DNA from: Mixophyes australis
Taxonomy: Eukaryota > Chordata > Amphibia > Anura > Limnodynastidae
Direction of reading: 5' to 3'
DNA length: 64,000 nucleotides
Assembly (NCBI GenBank): GCA_036250195.1
Contig: JAVHZZ010000003.1
Location: 16,971,004-17,035,003 of the forward strand
Below, in pieces: positions 1 through 12,265 of this stretch; the stretch's first letter is position 1; the number at the start of each line of letters is the position of its first letter. A program made the translations under genes and the position numbers. The notes below the pieces were generated by a model. The model worked only from the letters and a program-made list of their open reading frames with translations. It had not been told where the DNA came from and ran no database searches.

Positions 1-1276
1 CCTCAGTTTTGGAGATATTGGGTTATTTTGTATTTCCTCGATTGCAGGCCTTCCTGAAAGAAGGGGGCTAAAATTTTATATAGCTTTGTATAAATTAATG
101 GAAAACCTTACAAATCTTCCTGTCCAAATAATGAACTCCACCAAATGAATATTTGATTGAATGGATGTAAATTAAGGTTCTTTGGGATCTGAAAGGTCTA
201 GCTAACAATTTGCCTGGCTTATTGTCAAAAATAACTATCTCTACATTTTCGAAAGACCATTTTTGTTCCGTCATCCAATAATTTGTTCATGGATGCCCTT
301 GTCTCCTTCAATTCATATATTGACTGGGACATGGTGCCCTTATGACCCATCTCAAGATTTTTAATATTCTGGAGTAGTGGCATTTTTCAGGCCCCGTTTC
401 ACTTTTTGAGGAATGTTCACAACTGAATACTTCTCCCCCTTATTACACATTTATAGGCCTCCCATACAGCGATTTTGGAAGTTTCACCATTAACATTAAG
501 AGATATGTATTCCATAAGGACCTCATCCAATTGGGACTTATAATAAATATCTTGATATTATTTTTAATATGCCATGCCTAGTCACTATGAGGAGGATTAA
601 CTATGGATGTATTGATAGATAGGTGCATGTTCGGACCATGTAATTTGTCCTATCTTGGCATCAGACAGGAGATGAAGATGTTTGTCCTACAAAGAAATAG
701 TAAATTCTGCTATAAGTGGACTGTCCATTTAATAATAAGTATAAACTTTTACATCTGGTTTGGTGAATATCCAAGTGTTAGCCAACTGGTGGTCATGGAA
801 CATCTGTCTCACCTTTGTAGTATTTTGTTGTGAAACCCTATTTGCTGAACTTGAGGAGTCTATGAGTGGATCAAGAGCCCAATTAAAGTCTCCTCCCTCT
901 ACTAATATGCCTTTCTGCTGAAGGGTAATCCTGCCCAATTTACGGGCTATGAAAGAAGGTTGACCACGATTCAAAGTATAGAGATTGAGTATTTCGAGAT
1001 TGGCATACGTGTTCATTTGATCAATAATTTTCCTTTTTACCAGAGTCCCTCTCCCTTCTTCCAGCTGGACAGAGACAGGTGAAGTGAGTCGGAAACGCTT
1101 TGAAAAAATGATTGCAACTCCTTTTGTTTTTCCTTCCAAATTATAACTACAATATTTAAGTGATATTTTTTTCCCATGTGAAAAGAGTGTAGCAATCTAG
1201 GGTATTTCTCAGGAATATTCAACCCTTTAACATTAGGAGAGATACTCTTTAATCTATCTTTAGTTGAGGTCATCAT
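1..1276 (-). pseudogene. L1/Tx1-like LINE ORF2 fragment (endonuclease and linker)
   Basis: Read on the minus strand, this stretch carries broken pieces of the ORF2 protein of an L1-superfamily retrotransposon. ORF2 normally nicks target DNA and reverse-transcribes the element RNA. At 1276-1040 the frame reads ISPNVKGLNIPEKYPRLLHS, the start of the apurinic-like endonuclease domain. At 1139-729 it reads KGVAIIFSK, then GGDFNWALDPLID, the L1 GDFN endonuclease motif. Further down at about 510-440 a piece reads IAVWEAYKCVIRGRSI, matching the segment between endonuclease and RT. Frames switch between these pieces, the usual catalytic ETH box is not visible, and the RT core lies outside the window. 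It is therefore a decayed, nonfunctional copy. The matching ORF1 lies at 5010-5950 on the same strand, so both probably belong to one interrupted element. Confidence 0.75.
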
Positions 1277-1967
1277 GGAGTAGAAAAAAACCAGGAGATT
1301 TCATTGCTGTAGCTACTGTAGAGGATCAGGTTCTCCAGACAAGTGTGCAAAGTCCAATGATCTTTGGGAAGAGACGGACACAGAATGATGGGTGAAAAAG
1401 TGAAAGGAAGGGAGAGGAGATGGGAAGCAAATGGAAAGGCAGCCAAATATAAAAAACCTGAACTGTATTAACCAAGGTAAAGATAAAGAATCTCCTGCCC
1501 AGGTGGGGCTAAAAGAGAAACTGTCCCCTTGTAGTATCATGGTGGACTTAGCATTCACCATGTACAAAGGCTAGGTGAGCAGGATTGGTTTTTGGGGTAA
1601 ACCAACATCAGTAAGTAACATGAAGAAAAGTGTATACTATAAAAAATAAACAAAGGGTGAAACAATTTGAGCACGAAAGATGAATTGCATATACGAGTTG
1701 CATGCCATTCATTTTTTAGCATGGAAGTATATTATTATCTTAATTCAATTAGCCGGTAAAATTCTAGCAGGCAGGATAACAATTATATCAAAAACTATAT
1801 AGTGCGACAAGAACAAAAATGAAAAAGGAATCCTGTGCTGGGCTGCACCACACCAAATAAGCACAAATTGCAGCTGCAAAGCAGTGCCAGTTGCTAGCAT
1901 CTAATCAAAAACAACCACAAATCCCCAAAAAAAGAAAAGGCAGCACTGAACAGTGATATATATAGGT
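1277..1967. other. No gene recognised; probable L1 interior/spacer
   Basis: AT-rich sequence between the ORF2 relic and the foldback repeat. I see no conserved protein. Given the flanking ORF1 and ORF2 relics it may be inter-ORF sequence of the same LINE or older inserted repeat. Confidence 0.4.
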
Positions 1968-2856
1968 GTGTCCTTAACTTGCAAAATTAAAGGAACCCCT
2001 GGCAGGATACTTAAAGCCAGACATAATAGTATATAAAAAAATATATTTTTATTGTCTCAACAAATATAATACATAGGCCTCATAAATTTGGGAAATTGGT
2101 AATTGAAACCAAACATTTAAAAAAAACTGGGACTAAAAGCTGTATAAATGGAATCACAAATTATATCTATAAATGGACTAAATTGATGAGCATGTTCATG
2201 TAACGCTAGTAAATATATGGTAGTTCATATAAAGATATAAGCACAATAAAATCCCTCCAAAATATCCAGCAAATAAGTTGAAAGGTATATAGCAATCAAT
2301 GTAATGGTATTCCACAGTCCAGATGGTGATGGAATGTCACTGACAAATAATTTACATAGGAAATAAATTATATAACTCACTGAATTGTCTCAGTGGTTCC
2401 AATGCTGCAGCTCTCAGCTTATGACTCCGGCCAGGTGCTCTGAACACAACTGTCGGAGAACATTACCCAGAAGCACAGAGGTATGTTTCCTCACCATCAG
2501 TGATGTTAGTAATAGCAAAGGGGAGTAGGACATCACAAGCAAAAAAAGTAGAGATTGGTTTCAGCATTGGTAGCAAGTTCCAATTAGATCAATCAGGGCA
2601 CATAAATCCTGGAGGGAAACAAATTGGTACCAGTGTAAACAAAAAATGAGTCCAATATCAGATAACTAAAATAGTGATCCCAGTGTAGAATATTTGACAC
2701 ATTTCGTCTGTTGAACCCCGTTTGGTTTCAATTACCAATATATGAGGTCTATGTATTATATTTATTGAGACAATAAAAATGTATTTTTTATATACTATTA
2801 TCTCTGGTTTTATGTATCCTGCCATGGTTTTCTTTGATTTTTCAAGTTAAGGACAC
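1968..2856. repeat. Foldback repeat with long inverted arms
   Basis: Left arm about 1968-2114 and right arm about 2720-2856 are inverted copies. Both contain a GTGTCCTTAACTTG-type end, a CAGGATAC block, the TATAATAGTATATAAAAAA block, and ATAATACATAGGCCTCAT followed by AATTGAAACCAAAC. About 600 bp separate the arms. A further copy of the left arm plus adjoining sequence lies reversed at 34210-34425, so this is a dispersed family. I could not find a clean target duplication or a coding region, so the superfamily is undecided. Confidence 0.6.
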
Positions 2857-2984
2857 AAAAACTATAAGGTATCAATAAGTAGAGGGTGCAAGTAACCAGA
2901 TTAAAACCAAATTTGAAAAGAGCAGTTAAAGAAAACAGAATAGACATGAAATGCTTACATAATATATGGATGAGGACACACTAA

Positions 2985-3159
2985 GGGTTATATTTACTAA
3001 ACTGCGGGTTTGAATAAGTGGAGATTTTGCCCACAGCAACTAATCACATTCAAGTTATCATTTATTTACTACATTCTACAAAATGACAGCTAGAATCTGA
3101 TTGGTTGCTATAGTCAACATCTCCACTTTTTCAAAGCTGCAATTAAGTAAATATACCCC
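2985..3159. mobile_element. Palindromic Harbinger-type MITE, copy 1
   Basis: A 175-bp near-palindrome beginning GGGTTATATTTACTAAACTG and ending in the complement ...AAATATACCCC. It is flanked by TAA at 2982-2984 and 3160-3162, the 3-bp duplication typical of PIF/Harbinger elements. It has no coding capacity and would depend on a transposase elsewhere. A second copy lies at 15649-15823. Confidence 0.75.
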
Positions 3160-3293
3160 TAAGTGTCCCTGTAATAAGTACATAAGCTAAGGTGACAAGA
3201 ACCACAATGGAGTATTACATGGAGAACTAATTCCCCTAATGTAATGGAAAAAGTTAAACACAAGATATTAATTTGGCAATCAAGTGACACTTG

Positions 3294-5001
3294 GGGCTAG
3301 ATTTACTATCAGGCGTGTTTGTAAACCCGCTGACTTTCGGCGGGTTTGGCGGCGGTTTAGTCATCGCCGGATTTACTAAGGCTAAACCCGCCGTCCAAAC
3401 GACCAGAAAAGATGTTTTCAAACCCGCCTCTGTATAAAGCGCCATGACGGTTTCAACAATGTTCAACATACAAACAACCGGATTTACTATTAGGGGGTTT
3501 ATAAAGCCGCCAGAAAACCGCCATTCAAAAGACCAAAATGAAAGCGCTGCTTGTGAGCGGCGTGATGGTTCAAACAGTGTGCTGTTTCAGGTATTTTGCC
3601 AATCAGACCATAAGAGAAAGGCCTATTTCATGTCCAATGATCCATTAGGACTGTGTGTAGAAAATGGCCAAAGTGTCATGAAATTTCAGCCTACTGTTAT
3701 TTTTTTTTTCCATTATTTTTTCACCCAGTATGATTGCATAGTAAAATCTCATTTCACCTTTCCTTTTCTAGTTGTTTTGTACTTTCCAAAAAACCACTAG
3801 AATACTGTTGCCTCAAAGAAATTAGGATGGGAATTGTTGCATTACATAGTTAACCCATATTTTAATGCTAATGCAATCCACATGTGAAAAATGTTTTTTC
3901 TGCCTGAAGCAATCACAGACAATCACCGTCTATTGCCCAGCAGTTAATCATGATGCTTACAAAAAGGGCCCCTCATTATTTGGCAGGTGTGGGTTTATTG
4001 GAGAATGGCTTTTGCAAGTAATGTGGTACATTCTTGCCAGTGTATGTTTGCAGCTTTTTACCTGATGGAGGCAGAAAGGTGCCAGGAGGAGGAGGATGAA
4101 CAGCAGTTGGCATCTGTCCGCTTCAGTGGGCCCACCGCGTTCACGGCATCACAGACATGTGCCCACAATTGGTGACGCCGCCTTAGAGGAGTCCGGGCTG
4201 CCAGGTTGCCTAGGATGACCTCGTAGCAGGGAATTATATTGTGCACCAACACACAATTCTCATTATGTGATTCCTCCCTGTCTTGGTCTTCCTGCCCTGT
4301 TCTGTCTCCTCAACCTCTCCCTCTCCCTCCTCTGACCCCTCAACCTCCATCTCCCTCTCCTCAGCCTGTTCTCCCCTCCTATCTCTGGACATAATGACAA
4401 ATAAATGCCAAACACAGAAAACACAGAAAGACTTACAAACACAAAGGACAAACTACACTAAATACAGACACACTCTCTACACAGGCACACACAAGTAACA
4501 CAGACAAAGGACAAGTCAAATACAAAAAATACAAGACAGAAAATAAAAGAGAAAATAAATGTACAAAACAGAAAAATACCACAGGACTACTCACACTTCA
4601 ATCAGATATTGCTCCACCAATCCACCAAAGTCCAACTCTCACCAACTCTCACAAAGCACAAACCAACTAACTCCTCTCTCAAAACTCCTCAAAACCCTAT
4701 CAGAGAAAAAAGTGTCAGGCCAGTGGTTTATATAGGGCTTGTAATGTCAAATCTCCTGAGTTTGAAAATAGCCAATAGTAACAGGCCAGGAGACAGGTGT
4801 AATTTTAAAAAAAACCGCCTTTACACGAAAGCGCCGTCATTTAAAGCAAAAGCGCCATGTTCTATTCAAAGGCTTCAAATTGAAGCTGAAATGCGCCCAT
4901 TAGTAAATCCGGCTGTTTGCAATGCAAACCCGCCGGAAAACCGCCGCGATGCATGGCGGCTTCAAGGCGCCATGCATCACGCCTGTTAGTAAATCTAGCC
5001 C
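3294..5001. mobile_element. Harbinger-like DNA transposon, nonautonomous (1.7 kb)
   Basis: The ends are 22-bp inverted repeats with one mismatch. The left starts GGGCTAGATTTACTATCAGG at 3294 and the right is its complement ending at 5001. Both are flanked by TTG (3291-3293, 5002-5004), a 3-bp duplication consistent with PIF/Harbinger. GC-rich subterminal repeats such as CCGGATTTACTA and AACCCGCCG recur inside both ends. The interior has a SANT/Myb remnant but no transposase. It sits between the L1-like ORF1 and ORF2 relics, so it probably inserted into that LINE. Confidence 0.7.
4085..4252 (-). pseudogene. Harbinger-associated SANT/Myb-like protein remnant
   Basis: The minus-strand frame reads YEVILGNLAARTPLRRRHQL, then LWAHVCDAVNAVGPLKRTDA. 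The pattern R-x-LW-x3-C-x-AVNAVG-x2-KR-T resembles the Myb/SANT-like DNA-binding protein encoded next to the transposase in Harbinger elements, which recruits the transposase to subterminal sites. Only about 50 residues of similarity remain and the frame then turns into serine repeats. It is a relic within the transposon at 3294-5001. The family call is from memory of the motif and should be checked by profile search. Confidence 0.55.
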
Positions 5002-5009
5002 TTGGACTC

Positions 5010-5950
5010 TCTTAGTAGCCTCCAGCATTGACTTTCTTTTAGTTCTTCTATTGGATTGCCATTCTTTCCATTGAGGCAATGAGGCAGCGAAGAAGGGTTG
5101 AGATAGACGTTTGCTTTGAACCAATCTGGAAGGATATCTTCTGTAGGCCAAGCAACCGCAGAACATGGACAAGCCTGTTGAAGTGCAAAGTGTTGCTGAT
5201 TTGCTGTCGTGTGAAGCCTGAATGCTCAGAGGGAAGCTCCAACCAAACCTAATATTCTGTTTCATAGTCTCATCAGTTAGTGGCCGTGGAAAATCTGGAT
5301 TTTATGGCAGTTGAGCTCGACACCCTCAAGTCTTCTAGGTTTTTGCTTGATCTCTTCCTTAAATTTATAGTATTGAGGTGACATATAATGTCCCGTGGCT
5401 TCTCCTTCATAGGGTCTTTTGGCCTAAGCACTCTGTGTATCCTGTCAACTATAATTAGGCTGTTGGGTTCAATGTCTAGAATTTTGTTAAATATTTTCGT
5501 GAAAGCATCGCCATTGCCCTCAGGGGGGACATCCTCCAGGACTCATCTGACTCTCAGGTTGTTACGTCTAATATGATCATCTAGGTCCTCTAAGTGTCTT
5601 TGCATTTCACACATTTCCTTTGTCTGGTTGCTTATTGTATCTCTTAGCTGGTGTGAGAAGGTCAGATTGTTCAAGAACTTGTATACCTTGTTTTGTGGTA
5701 AGGTGTTGAGACATCTTAGAATTTCTCCCAGAACTCCATTGGTCAAAGGGGAGACATATTCCTCTTTTTAGAAGATGATATCACTGACGTGGTGGGAGAA
5801 CAGGAGTCTAGAAGGGTGTGTTTCTGAATGCTGATGAAGGATTGAGCTAGTGAGAAAATGAAGCAGATGTGACTGTATAAGATGGACTCTTGATTTCTTG
5901 GTGGCTTTCTTAGTTGACCCCTTTCCCTATTGAGAAAACACAGATGTGGC
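5010..5950 (-). pseudogene. L1/Tx1-like LINE ORF1 fragment
   Basis: This is a minus-strand relic of the ORF1 RNA-binding protein of an L1-superfamily element, which coats the LINE RNA. A coiled-coil-like segment at about 5640-5550 (MCEMQRHLEDLDDHIRRNNL) leads into the NNLRVR motif that starts the RNA-recognition core. After a frame break it continues into RIHR and LRPK followed by KPRDIIC near 5460-5380, the signature of the core domain. Near 5250-5120 a further frame contains IRFGWSFPLSIQ, like the carboxy-terminal domain. Several frameshifts and stops make it nonfunctional. It ends at the Harbinger insertion, with ORF2 relics on the far side. Confidence 0.7.
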
Positions 5951-6206
5951 ACCTTTCGACAAGAATCAGGTTATGTCTGGTTAGTGTAATAAAGTAAGAT
6001 GTTGAAAGTCACAATCCCCCATTAAAGTAGATGTCTTATTCCATGTAGGCTTTAAAATTAGTTCATTAGTTACATGCCTCCCTAGGTAGGTCCTTAATAG
6101 TGAATGGGACTCCATACACTAAAAGTTGTTAAGGTTCCCAGGATGAATACCACAGAGAGTAGTTGTGAGTGAAACATAATGTATTTATTTTGAACAAAGG
6201 TCACAC

Positions 6207-6240
<34 letters not shown>

Positions 6241-7500
6241 CTAGTTTCAGTCAATGGTAAAGCAACTGGCACAGCAGGAACATGATACCAGGATTATCAG
6301 GTTTAGCCGAGGAAGCAGGAGACACTGGATATCAGGCACGATTGGAGAACTTCACATACAGGATACCAAGATTACCAGGCTTAGCTGAGACGAACTGCAG
6401 AATAGAATAGATAGGTGCGAAGTCAAATGAAGAGGTCAGGGTCACTGAAAGAGGCGCAATATGATGAGACAAACAGAAGTCAGATACCAGAAGACAAATT
6501 AGGACCAGATCACAGGGGTTCTGAGAGAAACATGGAGCAACAAACAATTTAACTGGCACCAGTCTGTTGGAAAGGCAGTCTTAATAAAGGCCAGGTACAG
6601 GTGTCCAGGACCCAGGACAAATGATGAGGACTTAACCCTTTGCAGGCAGGATCTGAAACAGTCAAGGCAGCATCCTAAGAAGAAGTGACATACTGCAGAC
6701 AGAGGCAGATCATAACACGAGCAAGGCGCAGGGCTCTCACTGAGATTTGCTGTTATGTTGACAGTGAAGGGAAGACCTCAGCCGTATCTTTTACACCCAC
6801 TACAGTTCAGGTGTAAATGGTGACTGATAGTGATGAATGTATCTAATATACACTATAAAAACACAATGTATGTACACAATGCATGAATAGTACACATTGA
6901 AATCATGTTTATTTATGTAATATAAAAAATGAAAAAAATATATTTGAAAATAAATATTTACATAAATGATTATACGGTTAGCTGCTGCTGTTTTAATTTT
7001 TTATCAAATAAAAGTTTCATGTTTTGCATTGTAATATACTGGTAATGTATGCAATCTTTGGTATAATTTAAATATTAATGCTGATTGTTCGCCATTTGTG
7101 TTGAATAATCACTGACTGATTGACTGACTAGATATTATTATGTAGATATTTAAACTATTATGCCATAAAAGTATTATGCACTGACTACAAAGTTAAATAT
7201 AAGTAAAGCCAACCCTACCCCTTGGGTCTCTGATGCCCATTACCTCTCCTCTAGTTCTCTGGGCATGTCTTCCCTCTTCTATGTATTTTGATCATATTGC
7301 CTCTCTGTACTATCCACCTTGCACTAAGCTTCTCCATGGTTCTGATGCCTTAAGACTCATTCATTTCCTCAGGTTTTCCCTGGTTCCCCTGTTTTACAAC
7401 ATAATGCTACCAAGGTGTCAGCCTTAATGTGGTGGCCTGTTTTCAAGACAACTGATTTAGCATCCATCTATTCAGCTGTGTGTCAATGCTCAACGCTAAG
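5951..7500. other. Dispersed repeat and unassigned sequence
   Basis: A TA dinucleotide run occupies about 6210-6239. The stretch 6240-6720 is a CAGG/ACCAGGATT-rich sequence that looks like an old interspersed repeat or LTR fragment, but I could not define its ends. 6780-7500 shows no recognisable gene. Confidence 0.45.
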
Positions 7501-7510
7501 AGAGCTGTTG

Positions 7511-8190
7511 CAAAAAATCAGTATCATAACTTTGCCATCCCATCTCTTAGCAGCGGTGGCTGAGCCACATGCAATTAAAAATGTGGCTCCCAGATAGGAA
7601 CAGATTGGCATGGCAAGGTCCCAAGTAACTCACTCCTAATTTGACTACACACTAACCTGGAGCAGTCAACTTCCATGTCACATCATGAGAAGAGGGGGAG
7701 GAGAGAGTGAAGTATGCTCTCCCTGCCTTCTCTGCATGGGCTACAGCATAGCTGTAATGTGCATATGTAGAGGTCAGTAAGAGGTAAATGTGAAGGATTA
7801 ATAGGCAAGTGGAGAGGTTTAACGGGCATGTAAGGGGTGGCTTATGAACATGTAGGGAGGCTGATGGACATGTGGGGAAGATCTTGTGGCATCTGAGGAG
7901 GTCTGATGGACATGTGGAGAGGTCTGTAAGGGCTATGTGGAGAGGTCTGTATGGGGTAAGTAGAGAGGTCTAATGGGCAAGTGTAGAGGTCTGATGAACA
8001 TGTAAGTGAGTAGTTGAGAAAAATCAGTATATCATAACTTTGCCATCCCATCTCTTAGCAGCAGTGGCCGAGCCACATGCAACTCTATGCAATTTAAAAT
8101 GTGACTCCCAGATGGGAGTAGAATGGCCTGGCAAGGACCCAAGTCATCCACTCCCCATTTGACTGCAGACTGATCCGGGCATGTTAGGAA
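7511..8190. repeat. Duplicated segment flanking a ~25-bp minisatellite
   Basis: The block 7511-7670 is repeated, diverged, at 8013-8190. Both share ATAACTTTGCCATCCCATCT, CTTAGCAGC, a GAGCCACATGCAA block and CTCCCAGAT. Between them, about 7800-8010 is a degenerate tandem array with a unit near 25 bp built on GGAGAGGTCTGATGGACATGT-like sequence, roughly eight or nine units. No protein is implied. Confidence 0.7.
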
Positions 8191-9325
8191 GGTCTGAGGT
8201 GCATGTAAAGAAGTCTGAAGAGCATGTTGGCCATTTATGACTTTTTTATCTCCAATTCAACAGTTCCCTACACAGCGACTGTGGATTTGGTTGCAGCATG
8301 ACTTATGATATTTCTTTGAACCATCCTCCGCCAGACACAGCAGTAAGGTAAGAGCTGTGCTTATTTCATGATTATTGTGAACATTTTGACATTGTCTGAT
8401 ATTTTCATGACCCCTAGGTGGTGCTTTACACACCGATCCATGGCACAGAGTATACCTCTCTAGATTTATCTCGGTGCACGGCATAACATAATTGGCTATG
8501 CAATCCTATGAGATGCCATGTTTTACTTCTGTTTCAAGTTATTGCATGTTCTTTTGCTGAATAAACACAGCCAAGCCAATGTCGGTCCCCTCAATGTACC
8601 ATGCTGAGTATATTGAACCTTTATAAACAAAAGCAGCCCAATAAAAGTCTTAATGCAATCACCTTCATTCTTTACTCTGATTTGCTAATGTTGATTCAGA
8701 TAGGCAGTGTAAGGGAGAGAAGCAAATAAAACAACTTATCAGACACCTTCTTGTGTTTAACACAAAGCCAAAGGCCAAAGAGAGTATGGTAAGCTAGTTA
8801 TCAATGGGGAGATGACTGATTGATAAATAACAATGTTTACAGCATCTATAATAATATATCTACAATTTAAATACTGTTTAATCATTTATAAGTTGTTACA
8901 TACTCTGGGGTAATACAGCATTTTATTGTATTAGATTTTCCAGCTATAATAATTAAGAAGGATGCAGTTAATTGTTAAACTGCAATTGGTAATCCTTGCA
9001 TGTGCTTAATATATTTGATCACAGAATCACACTGCCTTTATCTCAAAAAATCATTACAAAATATATGTTATTATGCAGAATCATTCATTGAAAATAGTAT
9101 TCACTTTTAATTTATTGAAGCACACAATTATCATTTTAGTTTAGTGAATGTTATCAAATTATACTCTCCAATTCAATGCACATTAATAAATTATTATTCC
9201 ATATTGGAATATTGTAAAATGAATAATTTTTAAGGATTCCTATTTGTATTTTGCAGCTGTCACTGCAGGATGTAACATATATAGAGATGTAATGGATTTC
9301 TATATAGAAGTTGGATTTATTTCCT
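8191..9325. other. No gene recognised
   Basis: AT-rich sequence without recognisable coding or repeat structure. Short open frames here have no family features. Confidence 0.4.
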
Positions 9326-9510
9326 GGGCATGCAAAATTCTTTGGCTACAAACTGTGTTTTTCTAGTTGAGCAGCAATGCAAAACTTCCCATTTTACTGA
9401 TATATATTTTACTAATACCTGAGTTCACCTTATTGTTAATGTAAACTGGATATGTATTTAACTGTTTATTAAACTGTATATTAAATATGATTATTAACTG
9501 GCAGCTTTAC
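9326..9510 (+). repeat. Dispersed diverged repeat R3, copy 1
   Basis: The block contains CTTTGGCTACAAACT, GTTGAGCAGCAATGCAAAAC and a following TTTTACTGATATATATTTTAC stretch. The same order of motifs recurs in the same orientation at 15960-16070 and 34905-35100. It is noncoding and of unknown class: a very old dispersed repeat or the remains of a local duplication. Confidence 0.6.
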
Positions 9511-9953
9511 ATTTTCATATTTATTGATATAAGCATATTTTAGGATAGCTGGATTGATTTGGCTAATCCTGAAATGACAGATTCAGAGAATTACAGCTCG
9601 TAAATTAATTTCTAAATCAATCCTGACTTGCTAAATAGTGGGGGAATAGATTGCAAAAAAAATGCTGCCACAAAAGGACCTATATGATAAAGGGGAGTCC
9701 CCACCCTCCAAAGCTATTAGTGGATAAACAGATAGAATAGGTCCGTGGGTGCATGAAAAATATGTACATATAACTTGGATAAGTAAATGCAAAGTGAATA
9801 TTTTATTCAATAATACAAACGTGTTCTGGCCAGAGCGATTAAAACATGATGGAAAATTGTATAACATGCATATGTATATGTAACTGCGACAATGTATGTC
9901 TAATAGTCGTTATAAAAATACCAAGTGATAATTGTGATTCTGATCTATTCAAA

Positions 9954-10126
9954 ATTGTACTGATTGTTTAAATAAAAACAAAATGGAAGGTAAGCGATTC
10001 TAAGTCCATCTCACTCCCAAACTTGTCCAATCAACGATCTCCCTCTTGATTGCACAAGTTTGGGAGTCAGATGAACTTGCAATCACTTACCTCCCATTTT
10101 GTTTTTATTTGAACAATCAGTACAAT
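9954..10126. repeat. Long imperfect hairpin (72-nt arms)
   Basis: Left arm 9954-10025 and right arm 10055-10126 are inverted copies of equal length. I count 65 of 72 positions identical, several mismatches still allowing G-U pairing. The 29-nt spacer itself contains CAATCAA/TTGATTG, extending the helix. It may be a tiny foldback MITE or a hairpin RNA; no terminal duplication is evident. Confidence 0.75.
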
Positions 10127-12265
10127 GGGGGATAGTTTACACCCACTGGAGAATAGGGCAACCCCAGCCATGTTTACAAAGCAGCAAATGTCTACCTCTG
10201 ACACTCTCCTACTCAACCACTATTTTCTATAGAGGTTGATTGCATAGCTATAACAGGATCAGCCCCCTTTTCACTATGGGACCCCTTATTCACATTCCCA
10301 CTGAAACCAGTCAAAACTGTCTATCCCTGGGGACGGTTGATGATGAGGATTGAGGAACGGGGAATGTTTTTTTTATTATCTTTTTTTTCAATTACTTCAA
10401 ACAGGGCTGGGTCTCATTTTTCCCCAATTATTAACCAGTAAAATGCAGCACAATTAATGAATTTCATACATCTGCTTTAGAGTTGGATGTAAGTGCATCT
10501 TCTGTACACATATGCTGCACTATGCATGTGAAAAAATATTTGTCCACAAAAAATTTGCACTTGTGTCCCTTCTTCTTGAAGGAGAAGATCAGAGACATGC
10601 ATATGCAAGTTCAGTATACTAGGGATATGCACACAGTAGTGTAGTATGCCCCATGCAGATGCAGCCTAGGAGGCATATCTATAACAGTTGCTAAAGGCTG
10701 GGTAAAGACACAAGTGATGATGACAACATGGGAACATTGATGATAGAATTTTTACTGTTTAAAAAAAGAACAGTTACATAAATAAATAAATAAATAAATG
10801 AAAGCCGGCTATAGCCTGGGATGGTTACTGGTAATCCAGAAAGATAAAGAAAGTGGGGTCTGCAAGTGATTATGAGCACTAGCAGCTTTACCAGGCTGGT
10901 CAACAAATGGTTGAAATCTGTATGGAAATTAGGGCCAAACCAATGCGCAGGCCTGTTCTGAATAGCACTGAGGCTCTTCGTAGCAGCGCAGGTGCAATAG
11001 ATGCCAGGGTAATAGCGGCACGTGAAAAATAAAACACTATTGATAAAATACAAGTTCCAACAAGACATGAAAGCCTATGCATGCTGATGCTTGTGAAAGT
11101 GCAGACACCAGGACCCAGATAAGACTGAGCCCGAAGGAGCATGTAGTTCCACAATAGTTTTTAATAAAAAAAAAAAAAGATATATCAATTATAAAAAGAT
11201 TTCATATAGAAAATAAGGGTATCTCTCACATTAAGATGACTTTATATGACACATATGAGCATTTAGGACTGCTCTCAACCACATCCAGGAAATAATCGTC
11301 CAGTCAAGTATTGAGTACCACTATTGCTGTGCATTTTTAGGAGTCTAGTCTTCTTTATCAGTATGGTGGATGTTCTGCTGCCTATATGTACTCACTAAAT
11401 TACATCAATTAGCCATCCAATAAAGAATACAACACAATGCAATATCAAGGCTGTACCTTCTAAAATACAACTAATGTATGATGTACATACCCTAAAACAA
11501 TTTCATTTTTCTAAAAACACTGTAAAATCAAAAAGATTATTGAAACATTTTGGTTACAATATGTCTACACTATATAACCATTGTGTTTCACATTTTCTTA
11601 GTAATGGGAGCTTATCTGCCCCCCCCCCCCCCCAACACACACACTCCTTGTTTAACAATTAAAATACTGTGTGGGACAGTAGGAAGAAATTCAGAGTTTT
11701 ATTGACCAGAGGAAAATCACTTGTTTTTAGATTGCATAGTATTTTATTGTATTTTTATATTTTAGAGCTATTTTTGCTCTTTGTTTTAATAAAATTGGTT
11801 TGATATCAGACTAACTCTGCCATGGTTACTCTAAATTAAACACTCCTTTGGCGCACCTTATATGTGTTTATAGATTTTTTCTTTAACTGATTGGTAAGGA
11901 TTGACACCCCTTCAGTAAGGTTGCAACAGGAGGTCTATCTTTTTGAATTATTCCCATGTCCCCTGAGGTATGAGCATACAAAATAAATTTGTTTAATTTT
12001 TTTAATGACCAGTGGTCTTTTATTAAAAAGTAAAGCAAAAATATATAATTTAGAGAGTAATCCTACACAAAGTGATACAATGTTTCCTTGTATTGAAATA
12101 GCTCAACATTATAAACAATTTAGAACATTTTTATAGCCAAAACATATAGTTGTTATCACGTGTAAATATGTATTAAAGGGTTAACTATGATCAGGATAGC
12201 ATTTGCAATTAATTATTATTTTGTGGGCTGTATGCTCAGTCAAACAACTTATGTTAGTGAGAGGG
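10127..12265. other. No gene recognised; simple-sequence tracts
   Basis: Mostly AT-rich unique sequence. It includes an (AAAT)n tract near 10780-10800, a poly-A run near 11163-11178 and a poly-C run near 11619-11633 followed by ACACACAC. No domain-bearing reading frame is visible. Confidence 0.45.

Noticed and set aside
3444..3800. 118-codon frame as a gene
   Set aside because: It starts in the terminal repeat region of the Harbinger-like element and lacks conserved features.
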